Shown: in pieces, positions 9,691 to 17,764 of the stretch | Position numbering within the stretch: the first letter of the stretch is position 1 | Layout: every line of letters begins with the position of its first letter | DNA from: Verrucomicrobiales bacterium | GTDB lineage: Bacteria > Verrucomicrobiota > Verrucomicrobiia > Verrucomicrobiales > DEV007 | DNA length: 33,599 nucleotides | Assembly: GCA_002726915.1 (NCBI GenBank) | Contig: PBSY01000079.1 | Span: forward strand, 1 to 33,599 | Reading direction: 5' to 3' | Translations under genes and position numbers: made by a program | Notes under the pieces: generated by a model | What the model saw: the letters and a program-made list of their open reading frames with translations, nothing else | What the model was told of the DNA's origin: nothing | Databases searched by the model: none

Positions 9691-10139
9691 TCAGTGAGTT
9701 AGCCGCCCTGAGATCTCGAAATCCTTGTGGAATCGTCTCGCTGCAGGCGGCGGGCGGATATTCTAGCCAAAAACGACTGAATAGCCAGCAATAAAGAATG
9801 CAAGGAAACAAGACTCGCGCGAGTTGATTGGAAAGGAGGGCGGTGGAGGCTTGTAAAAGCACCTCTCCGTATTTTATATTACATATATTGTCGGAAGTTA
9901 TTAGTATTTGAAGCTCAGATCCTTTGAGTTCAGGGATTCCATAACGTTCCTATTCCTGCGAGCCCCTAAAATGTTCCACATGGAATCTACCGAGCCCAAA
10001 GAATTTGATAAATCCAAACTTTTCGGTTTTATCAGGAACCTCTCTGAAAAGCCTTGCCATATTTCGCCGTTGAACCAAGCCGCAATTCGATTAACATGAT
10101 CAACAACAGTTGAGCTAAGCATCTCGGCCCATTATTACC
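9691..10139. other. Divergent intergenic region between CNNM-type and BamD-like genes
   Basis: About 450 bases without a convincing gene. It should carry the promoters of both divergent genes. One plus-strand promoter candidate is listed separately (9851-9880); if used, it would leave a leader of about 250 bases before the BamD-like gene. An open frame from a TTG at 9908 to 10099 has no supporting features and is regarded as chance. A 16-base site at 9972-9987 resembles a parS box at 13 of 16 positions but is not accepted. No tRNA-like or terminator structure was seen. Confidence 0.5.
9851..9880 (+). promoter_or_regulatory. Candidate sigma70-type promoter for the BamD-like gene
   Basis: TTGTAA (9851-9856) and TATATT (9875-9880) are separated by 18 bases, a fair match to the -35 and -10 consensus, in an AT-rich stretch upstream of the plus-strand gene at 10140. 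It implies a leader of about 250 bases. No binding or transcript data are available from sequence alone. Confidence 0.3.
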
Positions 10140-11213
10140 ATGATTCGCAACCTTTCGTTTTTGCTGTGCGCTAGCGCACTTCTTTCCCTCTCTACAGTCG
10201 AAGCCCAGTTTTCTTTCGGTGGACTTTTTAGCAAAAACGACCGGCGCGTCGATGCTGATGAGTATGCCACCCAGCAAGGCAATGCCAGTGCGAAACTGGA
10301 GAAAGCCATGTCTTACGAAAATGCCGGCAAAGCGCGGCGGGCTCGTGACTCCTACAAATCAATTGTGAAGTCATATCCGCGGACTGACGCTGCGGCTGAG
10401 GCTCAATATCGTTATGCCAACATACTCGATGTGTCCGGAGACTCCAGGAAAGCATTCGACGGATACCAAGATCTCATTACCCAGTTCCGCAACACGCCTC
10501 ACTTTGCAGAAGTCGTGCAGCGGCAGTTTGACATTGCCGAAAAATTAAGGACCTCGCGCAAAAAGGGCTTTCTAGGTTTCGGCGCTTCAATTCAACCATC
10601 GGCGATGATTGAGATGTTCAATCAAGTAGCGGACTCTGCGCCTCAAACCGAATTGGCGCCAAAGTCCATGCTGAACATTGCTCAGATTCATCTAGAACAG
10701 GAGCGGCGGGCAGCGGCGATGGCAACTTACCAACAGGTCTTAAATACCTACCCCTCATCCACTTTCGCCACTGAGGCCCAATACAAAATCTTTCAGATTC
10801 GTGGCACGAATGCCGAGAACTCCAACAGCCCCGTTGAGGATCGTGCTCAAGTTGAGGCTGGTATTGATTTTGTAAACTCAAACCCGGAAGACGAGCGTTC
10901 CTCTGAAATTCGCAGCGGTTTGGACGAAATTGAGGCCCGCTCGATGGAAAAACTGTTCAACACCGGCGAATTTTACGAAAAAAGTAGTAAGCCTGAATCT
11001 GCGCGCGTCTACTATCGCGAAGTGGTGAAAAATCCAAATACCCCCTTTGCGGCGAAAGCGCAGGAACGACTCAATGCTTTAGACAATGCTCCGATTCCTG
11101 TAGAAAAAAGGGCCGGCTTTTTCGGTAGCAACCCACTCAAAAAGGATTCTGTAAAAATGCGAACTTCAGCCGATGAGGTTTTGCCCCTTCCTGCGGCAGA
11201 AGCTGATTCCTGA
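10140..11213 (+). CDS. BamD-like tetratricopeptide outer-membrane assembly protein
   Basis: The 357-residue protein has an N-terminal signal peptide (hydrophobic stretch about residues 4-18, likely cleaved after 'TVEA' at residue 22). It is followed by TPR-type repeats such as 'MSYENAGKARRARDSYKSI', 'AEAQYRYANILDVSGDSRKA', 'MLNIAQIHLEQERRAAAM' and 'ATEAQYKIFQI'. This matches the ComL/YfiO/BamD family, which helps the BAM machine insert beta-barrel proteins. Unlike E. coli BamD there is no proper lipobox; the only early Cys (C10) lies inside the signal hydrophobic core. It may be a soluble periplasmic form, or a paralogue such as a CpoB-like protein. It is longer than classical BamD (about 245 residues), with extra C-terminal repeats and a disordered tail. 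It is followed by the LptE-like lipoprotein gene, consistent with an outer-membrane biogenesis role. Confidence 0.72.
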   Translation: MIRNLSFLLCASALLSLSTVEAQFSFGGLFSKNDRRVDADEYATQQGNASAKLEKAMSYENAGKARRARDSYKSIVKSYPRTDAAAEAQYRYANILDVSGDSRKAFDGYQDLITQFRNTPHFAEVVQRQFDIAEKLRTSRKKGFLGFGASIQPSAMIEMFNQVADSAPQTELAPKSMLNIAQIHLEQERRAAAMATYQQVLNTYPSSTFATEAQYKIFQIRGTNAENSNSPVEDRAQVEAGIDFVNSNPEDERSSEIRSGLDEIEARSMEKLFNTGEFYEKSSKPESARVYYREVVKNPNTPFAAKAQERLNALDNAPIPVEKRAGFFGSNPLKKDSVKMRTSADEVLPLPAAEADS

Positions 11214-11359
11214 TTTCGGAATAATTAGACGCCCTGAGCGTTATCGGCTACGTTCATCAACCGGCTAATTCTCATTTACTCCTTCTCTCCCTCTCCTGCA
11301 CACCGCCGCGCGCCAACTTCTAATCGCAAATATAATTGAGTTCGGCGGATCCAGTTTAG

Positions 11360-11950
11360 ATGAATCGCTTTCCCCACACGCCCCTACTCGCTGCTGCAGC
11401 ATTGTTTCTTTCCGGTTGTGCCGGCTATGAGCTTGGTGATGCCAAACCCTCTGCCTACGCAGGAATCAATAATCTCCACGTTCCCACCTTTAAGAACGAA
11501 ACACTTGAACCACGACTTTCCAGTCTGGTAACGAATGCGGTTGTTAGAGAACTTCAAGCTGATGGAACTTATCGCATTAGTAATCACGCGAATGCCGATG
11601 CGGTTTTAGTTGGGCAAATTACCCAAATTCAAAAAACCCAACTGCGAGCAGCAAGAACCGATACCCTCGAATCGCAGGAACTGCGGATGCTGCTTTACGT
11701 TAGATTTCACCTCGAAGACCCAGTGACTGGCGAGGCAATTCGCTCCGCCCTTCCAGAACAAGCTGAACAGGATAGCTTCAACGATCGAGGGATTGAAGAG
11801 AAGCCGATTTACGCCTCTCAAGGCCAAGTTGTCGGGACGACGATTCAATTTGTTGATCCAAATTTTCAGGTTGGTGAAAGAAATGCGCTTTCTATAGCAG
11901 CTCAGGATGCCGCAACTAAGATGGTAGGAATCCTCGCGAATGGGTGGTAA
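11360..11950 (+). CDS. lptE: LptE-like LPS-assembly lipoprotein
   Basis: The 196-residue product has a lipoprotein signal with a perfect lipobox LSGC (Cys20). The mature part shows the LptE/RlpB pattern: 'AGYELG', 'HVPTFKNETLEPRLSSLVTNAVVRELQADGTYRI', then alternating beta strands and a C-terminal helix. LptE plugs the LptD barrel and guides lipopolysaccharide to the cell surface. The long motif quoted is split here across residues about 38-72 and is typical of the DUF/LptE family seen in non-proteobacteria. It follows the BamD-like gene by 146 bases, and the rsmI start lies within or just after its last codons. An LptF/LptG-type permease is encoded about 6 kb downstream on the other strand, so LPS export genes are scattered in this region. 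Confidence 0.75.
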   Translation: MNRFPHTPLLAAAALFLSGCAGYELGDAKPSAYAGINNLHVPTFKNETLEPRLSSLVTNAVVRELQADGTYRISNHANADAVLVGQITQIQKTQLRAARTDTLESQELRMLLYVRFHLEDPVTGEAIRSALPEQAEQDSFNDRGIEEKPIYASQGQVVGTTIQFVDPNFQVGERNALSIAAQDAATKMVGILANGW

Positions 11951-11970
11951 CCAGAACCCTGGATGTTCCC

Positions 11971-12690
11971 ATGACGAATAGCTCGACTGGGCGCATTCAG
12001 CTAATAGGTTCCCCCATAGGAAACCTCGGAGATATCACCTTTCGTGCGGTGGAATGCCTGCGTTTAGCAGGTGTGATCGCCTGTGAAGACACTCGCCATT
12101 CAGCAAAGCTACTCAAGCATCTTGAGATCAGTAATAAAGAAATGATAGCGCTTCACGATCACAATGAAATGAAGAGAGCCTCTCGACTGGCAGAGCGGGC
12201 TGCTTCTGGCGAAGTAATCGCCTACCTTTCAGACGCCGGGATGCCAACCATTTCAGACCCTGGCTATCGCTTAGTCAATGCCTGCATCGAGCAAGGCGTT
12301 CTTGTTGAGGTAATTCCCGGCCCGTCGGCAGTTATGTCGGCGATTGCGGGGTCTGGGCTGCCGTCCGATTCGTTTTATTTTGGGGGGTTTCTTCCGGTTA
12401 AGAGTGGCAAACGAGCGAGAGAACTTGAGAGCGCTGTCGAGAGAAAAGAGACTTCAATTTTCTTCGAGTCCCCTCACCGCATCGTGAAATCACTTCATGC
12501 CTTGAGTCAATGCGCCCCGACGCGTGCGGTATGCGTAGCCAGAGAATTGACTAAAAAGTTTGAAACCTTCCACCGAGGCTGCGCCAGCGAGGTTTTTACG
12601 GAGTTTTCAAATCTCAGCTCTGTTAAGGGAGAGATAACGCTTTTAATAGCGGGGTGCGGAAAGCGGAAATCAAATAGGTCAGAGTTGTGA
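11971..12690 (+). CDS. rsmI: 16S rRNA (cytidine1402-2'-O)-methyltransferase RsmI
   Basis: RsmI transfers a methyl group from SAM to the 2'-O of C1402 in 16S rRNA, in the ribosomal P site. The sequence shows the family hallmarks: 'GSPIGNLGDIT' near the start, 'ACEDTRHSAKLL', 'ALHDHNE', 'LSDAGMPTISDPGYRLV', 'IPGPSAVMSAIAGSGLPSD', 'FFESPHRI' and 'ARELTKKFETFHRG'. ATG at 11971 is chosen because it leaves about nine residues before the first conserved strand, as usual in the family. A GTG at 11944 would add nine residues and overlap the lptE-like gene by seven bases. The protein ends after 'GEITLLIAG', so it lacks the C-terminal extension of the 286-residue E. coli enzyme. A short hairpin follows the stop. 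Confidence 0.93.
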   Translation: MTNSSTGRIQLIGSPIGNLGDITFRAVECLRLAGVIACEDTRHSAKLLKHLEISNKEMIALHDHNEMKRASRLAERAASGEVIAYLSDAGMPTISDPGYRLVNACIEQGVLVEVIPGPSAVMSAIAGSGLPSDSFYFGGFLPVKSGKRARELESAVERKETSIFFESPHRIVKSLHALSQCAPTRAVCVARELTKKFETFHRGCASEVFTEFSNLSSVKGEITLLIAGCGKRKSNRSEL

Positions 12691-12699
12691 ATAGTTCCA

Positions 12700-12716
12700 T
12701 GGAATCCTCGATTCCA
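12700..12716 (+). terminator. Candidate hairpin terminator after rsmI
   Basis: Seven-base perfect stem TGGAATC / GATTCCA with a three-base loop, ten bases after the rsmI stop. It is followed by a short T run (TTTT at 12723-12726) after six bases. The T tract is weak and offset, so it may be only a partial terminator. Confidence 0.3.
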
Positions 12717-13252
12717 GAGCACTTTTAACCGCTCAACTTATGTCCTTGCCGGCAAAGCTAGCTGAGACGGTTGACCCGATTTAAGACTGGTGCACGGTTG
12801 CTTGATATTCGGTAGGCTGCTCGGGTGTAACAACTCGGCCCGGGATGCGGGGGGGCAGAATTCTTCGACGGTTTAGAGGCCGTCGTCTGGGCCTTCTAGA
12901 CTCGTCATAGCGTTGCTGCATGGAGACACGTGGTTGAAGATGAAGATTCTCCGACACCACTGCGGTTAGCCACGGGCGCGCTGTGGCGCTGTGCACTTTA
13001 GTGTTCATGTTGTCTATTTGTGTTTATTTGCGTGTTTACTTTCCCTTGGGATCCGTCACTTCCATGCCTGTGTTTCAAAGGGCATGGATTCGATTGAATC
13101 ACTCCAAATTCTTTTATGGAAAGCCTGCGAATAAAATTTATTATAATTATTATAAAATATCAATATTTTTATAAATTAATTTTAACTTTCGCCGATGAGC
13201 GACGACGTGGATACTTTTGTGCTTTGTGAACTCCTCTGGTTGGTTTTTCTGT
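12717..13252. other. Intergenic region between rsmI and panB, with hairpins and a strong AT tract
   Basis: About 535 bases. It contains a hairpin-forming stretch near 12835-12895 (inner stem CGACGG / CCGTCG, outer GGCCC / GGGCC), an inverted repeat CCATGCC / GGCATGG (13062-13068 and 13081-13087), and a very AT-rich tract at about 13130-13190. That tract includes TATAAT-like sequences and probably contains the panB promoter. A minus-strand frame of 75 codons (13008 down to 12781) encodes a strongly basic Arg/Pro-rich peptide and starts with ATG. I cannot support it as a gene but it is the best coding candidate here. No tRNA was found. Confidence 0.5.
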
Positions 13253-14023
13253 ATGCCCTACCCTACCTCAAAATCATTAATCAAGCGCCTCAAACGGCCC
13301 GTGACAGCTATTACGGCCTATGACTACCCAGCCGCCCGTATTTGCGATGAGACCGGCGTCGGACTCATTTTAGTCGGTGACTCTTTGGGGATGGTAGTCG
13401 CAGGAAACGAAGACACCACTTCGGTTACTCTTGATCATATGGTCTACCATACCGAAATGGTGAGGCGCGGCGTTCATCGAGCGGTTCTTGTCTCTGATCT
13501 GCCCTATGCCACCTACGAAACGCCAGAAATGGCGCTAAACAGCTCACTTAGGCTGATGGAGGCAGGGGCTGATGCGGTGAAATTGGAGGGCGGATTCGGC
13601 CAGATATCGAAGCTCGAAAGGTTACGGGAGGCCGGAATAGCGGTATGCGCTCATATTGGAATGCTTCCACAACGCGTTAAAAAGGAAGGCGGTTATAAGA
13701 AAAAGGGAAAGAGCGAAGAGGAGGCAAGTAATTTGATTCGGGCGGCGATAGCTCTCGAGCAAGCGGGGGCTATCGCCATCGTGCTTGAGAGTGTTGTTGC
13801 AGAAGTGGCTGCAAAAATCACTGATTCCGTGGAAATACCGACGATCGGAATTGGTTCCGGTAGCGAATGCGGTGGTCAAATACGGGTGATTCACGATGTG
13901 ATTGGAGGTTACCCTTGGTTTGTACCGCCTTTTGCCACCGTCCACGGTGACGTGGCAAGGGTGATGCAGCAATCTGTAGGAAAATTCATTAAAGAAGTTT
14001 CGTTAACCACTGAAAAGCAATAG
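13253..14023 (+). CDS. panB: 3-methyl-2-oxobutanoate hydroxymethyltransferase PanB
   Basis: PanB makes ketopantoate from 2-oxoisovalerate and methylene-tetrahydrofolate, the first committed step of pantothenate and CoA synthesis. Visible family motifs in order: 'ITAYDYPAARI', 'LVGDSLGMVVAG', 'SDLPYATYETP', 'VKLEGG', 'AHIGMLPQ', 'GGYKKKGKS', 'IVLESV' (catalytic Glu) and 'IPTIGIGSGSECGGQ', followed by 'IHDVIG'. The metal-binding Asp and Glu positions are present. ATG at 13253 is preferred to an upstream TTG at 13217 because the family normally begins about 15 residues before the TAYDYP motif; the product is then 256 residues, close to the usual 260-275. No panC or panD is adjacent, so the gene seems to be transcribed alone from the AT-rich region upstream. 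Confidence 0.95.
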   Translation: MPYPTSKSLIKRLKRPVTAITAYDYPAARICDETGVGLILVGDSLGMVVAGNEDTTSVTLDHMVYHTEMVRRGVHRAVLVSDLPYATYETPEMALNSSLRLMEAGADAVKLEGGFGQISKLERLREAGIAVCAHIGMLPQRVKKEGGYKKKGKSEEEASNLIRAAIALEQAGAIAIVLESVVAEVAAKITDSVEIPTIGIGSGSECGGQIRVIHDVIGGYPWFVPPFATVHGDVARVMQQSVGKFIKEVSLTTEKQ

Positions 14024-14488
14024 TTTGTGGTTGGTTTTTACATCTTGTAATCTAGCTATTTCTTTTTGTTTCAGTTCTTATTTCGTTTCAATCCCCTTCC
14101 GCCCATCTCCCGTTTGGTTGCAAGAGACCCGTCAGGATTCCCGCCTGTGTTGACTTCCGCGGGATATTGACCGAGATCCGATAAAAAATCGCTTGCTAAG
14201 GTGAAGAATACGGGGCAAAATCAAATGTCCCTGAGCTCTTCAAGGCTAGGAACCCGCCAGAGGATTGCGAGCCTCAATTTCAATCGCGGGCCACCTTTTA
14301 CCATTTAAGGGGCATTTCCGAATTTTAGGTCGTTAATCGGCTCTACATTTTCTGCTTAGCTCAGTCACCTTTACTGTCAGGAACTACAAACACAAATTTG
14401 CCACGGGCCCCAATTGCTTTTTCGTGACATAAATCCAGCCATTCAAACGGCCACCCTGCACCCCGCCATTTTTTTCGTCAAAAAATTC
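14024..14488. other. Intergenic region and probable long leader of rho
   Basis: 465 bases without a convincing gene. Two structures stand out: TCCCGC / GCGGGA around 14139-14164, and the bipartite hairpin at 14253-14290 listed separately. No good sigma70 promoter was recognised. The region could hold the panB terminator and a rho leader; rho genes in other bacteria are autoregulated through their leaders, but no peptide leader or attenuator was recognised here. A TTG in frame at 14414 could extend rho by 25 residues but has no support. Confidence 0.4.
14253..14290 (+). promoter_or_regulatory. Bipartite hairpin in the rho upstream region
   Basis: CCCGC (14253-14257) can pair with GCGGG (14286-14290), and GATTG (14263-14267) with CAATC (14281-14285). 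The 3' arms are contiguous and the 5' arms are separated by five bases, giving a ten-pair stem with one bulge. TTTT follows after five bases. It could be the panB terminator or a structured element of the rho leader. Confidence 0.25.
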
Positions 14489-16114
14489 ATGAGTCAGTCC
14501 GAAACTACCGAGGGAGCTCAAGCTAACCCAGAATCCCATGCTGAGGATAGCGAGGAGTCTAGCGCCACCGTTGAGAATTCGACGGAGCCGAAAAAGAATG
14601 ATGAGGCGGACATGAAGGACGAGTCCCCATTAGTTGCCGATTCGGACAGATCGCCAGAGAGCCAGCCCGAGCAAGAGGACTGCGATCTGAGAAACAAGGC
14701 GGAGACTGTTCCTGAAGAGGGTTACACTAACGAAACGGACAAACGTGGAGAATCACGCCCTAAGCGCAAGCGCACTGGAGATCGGCGCCGACGTTCTAGG
14801 AATCGAAAAGGTGATCGTAGCGACATCGGCGATAAACAGGGTAATGCTGAGCAGAACACAGAATCAGCCGGCGCCGAAGACTCAGAAACTTCTGAAGACG
14901 TTGATGGGAAGCCTCGTAAGAGCCGAAAGCAACGGTACCAGGAGCGGAAAGAGAAAGAGAGGGCTCGCGAGGCTGCTGCTCTAGAAGCAGCCCCAGCAAT
15001 CGAATCTGAAGGCATTGTTGAGATCTCTCCCAAAGGATTCGGCTTCCTCCGCGAAAAGATCCGGAATTTTCAGCAATCCCCCAAAGACGTGTTCATTACT
15101 CCGGAAGTCGTTCGCATTTTCGGCCTTCGTGACGGGTTGATGGTGAAATGCGTCTCCAAACAGGGCCTGCGAGGCCCACAGTTGATCGAGTTGCTAGAAA
15201 TCAATGGGCATCCACCTGGGGACTACCAAAACCTCCCCTACTTCGAGGAACTCACTGCCATAAACCCTGACAAAAAGCTCACTCTTGAAACTGCTGCCAC
15301 GAGAACAACCACCCGGGTGATTGATTTAATTACGCCCATTGGTCGTGGACAGCGTGGTTTAATCGTTGCGCCGCCAAGAACGGGTAAAACCACCCTTCTT
15401 CACCACATTGCTGAGGGGATTATTGAGAATTATGATGAGGAGATTCATTTAATGGTCTTGCTCGTTGATGAACGGCCTGAGGAGGTGACTGATTTTCAGC
15501 GTTCTTTTCCTGATCTCGAAGTCTTTTCAAGTTCTAATGACAGCGACGGTAAGGATCACACCCGCATTGCTCTTCTTGCCATAGAAAGAGCGAAGCGACT
15601 GGTCGAGGCGGGCGAGCATGTATTTATCCTGATGGACTCGATTACTCGACTCGCTCGTGCCTTCAATTCGCAAATGCGCGGAGGAAAGCGAGGAACAGCC
15701 AGTGGCGGTCTCGTGGTGGGAGCTCTGGAAGTGCCGCGGCGTATTTTTGCCGCGGCAAGGAACACGCGGGAAGCTGGCTCACTCACTATTGTGGCAACAG
15801 CGCTGATTCAGACCAACAGTAAGGCTGATGAGGCTATCTTCCAGGAGTTTAAAGGGACTGGCAATATGGAGTTAGTACTCGACCGCCAGATCGCACAAAA
15901 TTACGTCTATCCTGCCGTGGACATCCACAAGTCAGGTACTCGACGCGAGGAGTTGTTGCTGCCCCCTCACGTGTTGGAGAAAATCTACGTGATTCGCCGT
16001 GGACTCGGTGGCTATAAGCAAATCGATGCAATGGAGTGGGTGTTACGCTGCATGGAGCGGTATCCCTCCAACGCCCAGATGCTAATGGACATAAAGACAA
16101 CGGCTCTTTCGTGA
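14489..16114 (+). CDS. rho: Transcription termination factor Rho with charged N-terminal extension
   Basis: Rho is the hexameric RNA helicase that ends transcription of untranslated RNA. From ATG 14489 the product is 541 residues. Residues 1 to about 172 are low-complexity: first acidic (E, D, S), then strongly basic around 85-115 and 140-160 with runs of R and K. The usual Rho_N helical domain is not recognisable. The RNA-binding cold-shock-like domain starts near 175 ('GIVEISPKGFGFLR'). The P-loop is APPRTGKTT (294-302), the catalytic 'VDERPEE' includes D327, E328 and R329, and Walker B is 'ILMDSITRLARA' (about 380-391). The region equivalent to the E. coli Q-loop reads 'MRGGKRGTASGG', unlike 'VVPASGKVLTGG' in E. 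coli. An upstream TTG (14414) would add 25 residues but is unlikely. Confidence 0.95.
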   Translation: MSQSETTEGAQANPESHAEDSEESSATVENSTEPKKNDEADMKDESPLVADSDRSPESQPEQEDCDLRNKAETVPEEGYTNETDKRGESRPKRKRTGDRRRRSRNRKGDRSDIGDKQGNAEQNTESAGAEDSETSEDVDGKPRKSRKQRYQERKEKERAREAAALEAAPAIESEGIVEISPKGFGFLREKIRNFQQSPKDVFITPEVVRIFGLRDGLMVKCVSKQGLRGPQLIELLEINGHPPGDYQNLPYFEELTAINPDKKLTLETAATRTTTRVIDLITPIGRGQRGLIVAPPRTGKTTLLHHIAEGIIENYDEEIHLMVLLVDERPEEVTDFQRSFPDLEVFSSSNDSDGKDHTRIALLAIERAKRLVEAGEHVFILMDSITRLARAFNSQMRGGKRGTASGGLVVGALEVPRRIFAAARNTREAGSLTIVATALIQTNSKADEAIFQEFKGTGNMELVLDRQIAQNYVYPAVDIHKSGTRREELLLPPHVLEKIYVIRRGLGGYKQIDAMEWVLRCMERYPSNAQMLMDIKTTALS

Positions 16115-16197
16115 CTCGGCACTACTGACCTAGCGTTCCGACGCGAAGCGGCCAGCCCCTGCTCCTGCCATCAGTGCTCTGCCCCATTACCTGGATA

Positions 16198-16755
16198 ATG
16201 TCGGAGCCTGAAGAAACTGAAACAACCTCGGAAATAGAGGATGATCGGACGACGGGTGGCTGTAGGCAGGGCGAGAAAGCCGATAGAAGAAGCCTCTCGA
16301 GGAAGGTCTCGTGGGCTCTAGATGAGTGTATTGAGGTTCCAGGAACCAAGATTTCTTTCGGGCTCGACCCCATCATAGGGCTCCTGCCCTATTGCGGGGA
16401 GACGGTAGCGACTGCCATCGGGGCGACAATTTTGTGCGAGGCGGGACGTAAAGGGCTTCCTGTGAAAACGCTACTCAAGATGAGCGGCAATATGCTGTTG
16501 AATGCTTGTGTTGGGACAATCCCTCTCATTGGTGACCTTTTCTCAGCTTGGTTTAAGTCTAACATACGAAATCACAAACTTCTTACTGCCTATCTTGGGA
16601 GTGAGGAAGGCGAAGAGGCTTCGGGTGGATGGGAGCCATTTCTGATCGTTTTTGGATCAGTGGCGGTCGTCTTGCTACTTAATTTCCTGAATTGGATCTT
16701 TTTCACCGCTCTTTTTGTTTGGCTTTATCAACCTATAACCGGTCATGCTTCGTGA
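16198..16755 (+). CDS. DUF4112 family membrane protein
   Basis: From ATG 16198 the product is 185 residues. An acidic hydrophilic N-terminus of about 40 residues precedes the DUF4112 core. Recognisable parts are 'FGLDPIIGLLPYCGETVATAIGATIL', where the DP-GL-P pattern is typical, and 'IPLIGDLFSAWFKSNIRNHKLL', followed by a C-terminal hydrophobic segment with two likely membrane spans (about 145-180). DUF4112 proteins have no assigned function. A GTG at 16174 would add eight residues and is less likely. The last 11 bases overlap the start of the radical SAM gene, so the two may be translationally coupled, but no functional link is known. Confidence 0.8.
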   Translation: MSEPEETETTSEIEDDRTTGGCRQGEKADRRSLSRKVSWALDECIEVPGTKISFGLDPIIGLLPYCGETVATAIGATILCEAGRKGLPVKTLLKMSGNMLLNACVGTIPLIGDLFSAWFKSNIRNHKLLTAYLGSEEGEEASGGWEPFLIVFGSVAVVLLLNFLNWIFFTALFVWLYQPITGHAS

Positions 16756-17755
16756 TGTTGTTGCTATGGAGGTGATTTACGTAGAAAGAGCAGTCAGGAA
16801 GCATCCTCGGGTAATAAAATTGATGAAACGCTTTCATCGAGCCGAAGTAATCGAGTGCGAACGCTTCGGTGAAGTCTTCAATCGTTCTTCTCAGAATTTC
16901 CGCCTTCAGAAGCAGAACCCGAGCCTTATTTTGGCCGAGAAACACGGCAGACTGGTTTTGCCAGCTCCAGAAGGATATTCAATCGGGGCATCTCGTAATT
17001 ACTATTTCAGCCACATGCTGAACTGCCTCTATGATTGCCGTTACTGCTTCCTGCAGGGCATGTATCGTTCAGCTAGTTATGTCCACTTCGTAAACTTCGA
17101 AGACTTCGAAGAAGCAATAGACGCACATCAGTCTGATCCTGGAAAGCCAGATTGTTTCTTTTCAGGATATGACTGTGATTCACTCGCCATGGAAAGAATT
17201 ACAGGGTTTGCAGAGAGGTTTGTCCCCTTCTTTTCGGAGCGACCTGATAAGTGGCTCGAACTCCGCACGAAGAGTATCAACACCAGCGTTCTCTCTCGTC
17301 AGGAACCGGTTCCAAATATAGTGGTGGCGTTCACTATGACGCCCGCGACGATCGCGGCAGAGATTGAGCACGGTGCCCCATCATTCGCGAAACGACTCGA
17401 TCGCATTGAGTCACTCACGCGACAAGGATGGAAGATAGGTTTGCGTCTCGACCCTCTCATCCCGTGGCCCGGATTTCGTAAAATATACCCCAGTATGATC
17501 GAAGAGATTTTCTCTCGAGTAGACGGGGAGTTTATTCATTCTGTCACCTTAGGTCCTATGCGCTTCCCTAAGGCTATGTATGACCGGATTGTGAGACTAT
17601 ATCCATTCGATCCCCTTTTTGCGCTCGATGAGATGGTGTCCCGCGACGGTCAAATGACTTACCCTAAGGAAACCGAAAATGAGCTCGTTAGCCTAGTGGA
17701 AGAGGAACTCCTAAGACATCTATCAAAAGAATTGATCTTTCGGCAACTTGAGTGA
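16745..17755 (+). CDS. Spore photoproduct lyase-like radical SAM protein
   Basis: The 336-residue protein carries the radical SAM cluster motif CLYDCRYC (C94, C98, C101), followed by FLQ as in spore photoproduct lyases. Lyases of this family repair the spore photoproduct thymine dimer by hydrogen abstraction. In the B. subtilis enzyme a separate Cys, 43 residues after the third cluster Cys, donates the hydrogen. Here C144 lies exactly 43 residues after C101, in 'GYDCDSLAMERIT', which resembles the context of that donor Cys. 'IGLRLDPLIPWPGF' is another family segment. Homologues occur in many bacteria that form no spores, where the substrate is unknown. ATG 16766 is an alternative start seven residues in. 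It overlaps the DUF4112 gene by 11 bases. Confidence 0.83.
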   Translation: MLRDVVAMEVIYVERAVRKHPRVIKLMKRFHRAEVIECERFGEVFNRSSQNFRLQKQNPSLILAEKHGRLVLPAPEGYSIGASRNYYFSHMLNCLYDCRYCFLQGMYRSASYVHFVNFEDFEEAIDAHQSDPGKPDCFFSGYDCDSLAMERITGFAERFVPFFSERPDKWLELRTKSINTSVLSRQEPVPNIVVAFTMTPATIAAEIEHGAPSFAKRLDRIESLTRQGWKIGLRLDPLIPWPGFRKIYPSMIEEIFSRVDGEFIHSVTLGPMRFPKAMYDRIVRLYPFDPLFALDEMVSRDGQMTYPKETENELVSLVEEELLRHLSKELIFRQLE

Positions 17756-17764
17756 AAACAATCT

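Noticed and set aside
9972-9987. A parS-like 16-base site, TGTTCCACATGGAATC.
   Set aside because: Thirteen of 16 bases fit the parS consensus, but the mismatches break the palindrome, no parA or parB is nearby and there is only one copy.
9908-10099. A 63-codon plus-strand frame before the BamD-like gene.
   Set aside because: It starts with TTG, has no ribosome site and shows no family pattern; it probably lies in the leader.
12835-12895. A hairpin region with the string TTCGACGG, which resembles the 5' end of tmRNA.
   Set aside because: No matching tRNA-like 3' half, T-loop or CCA end was found downstream, and no tag reading frame is present.
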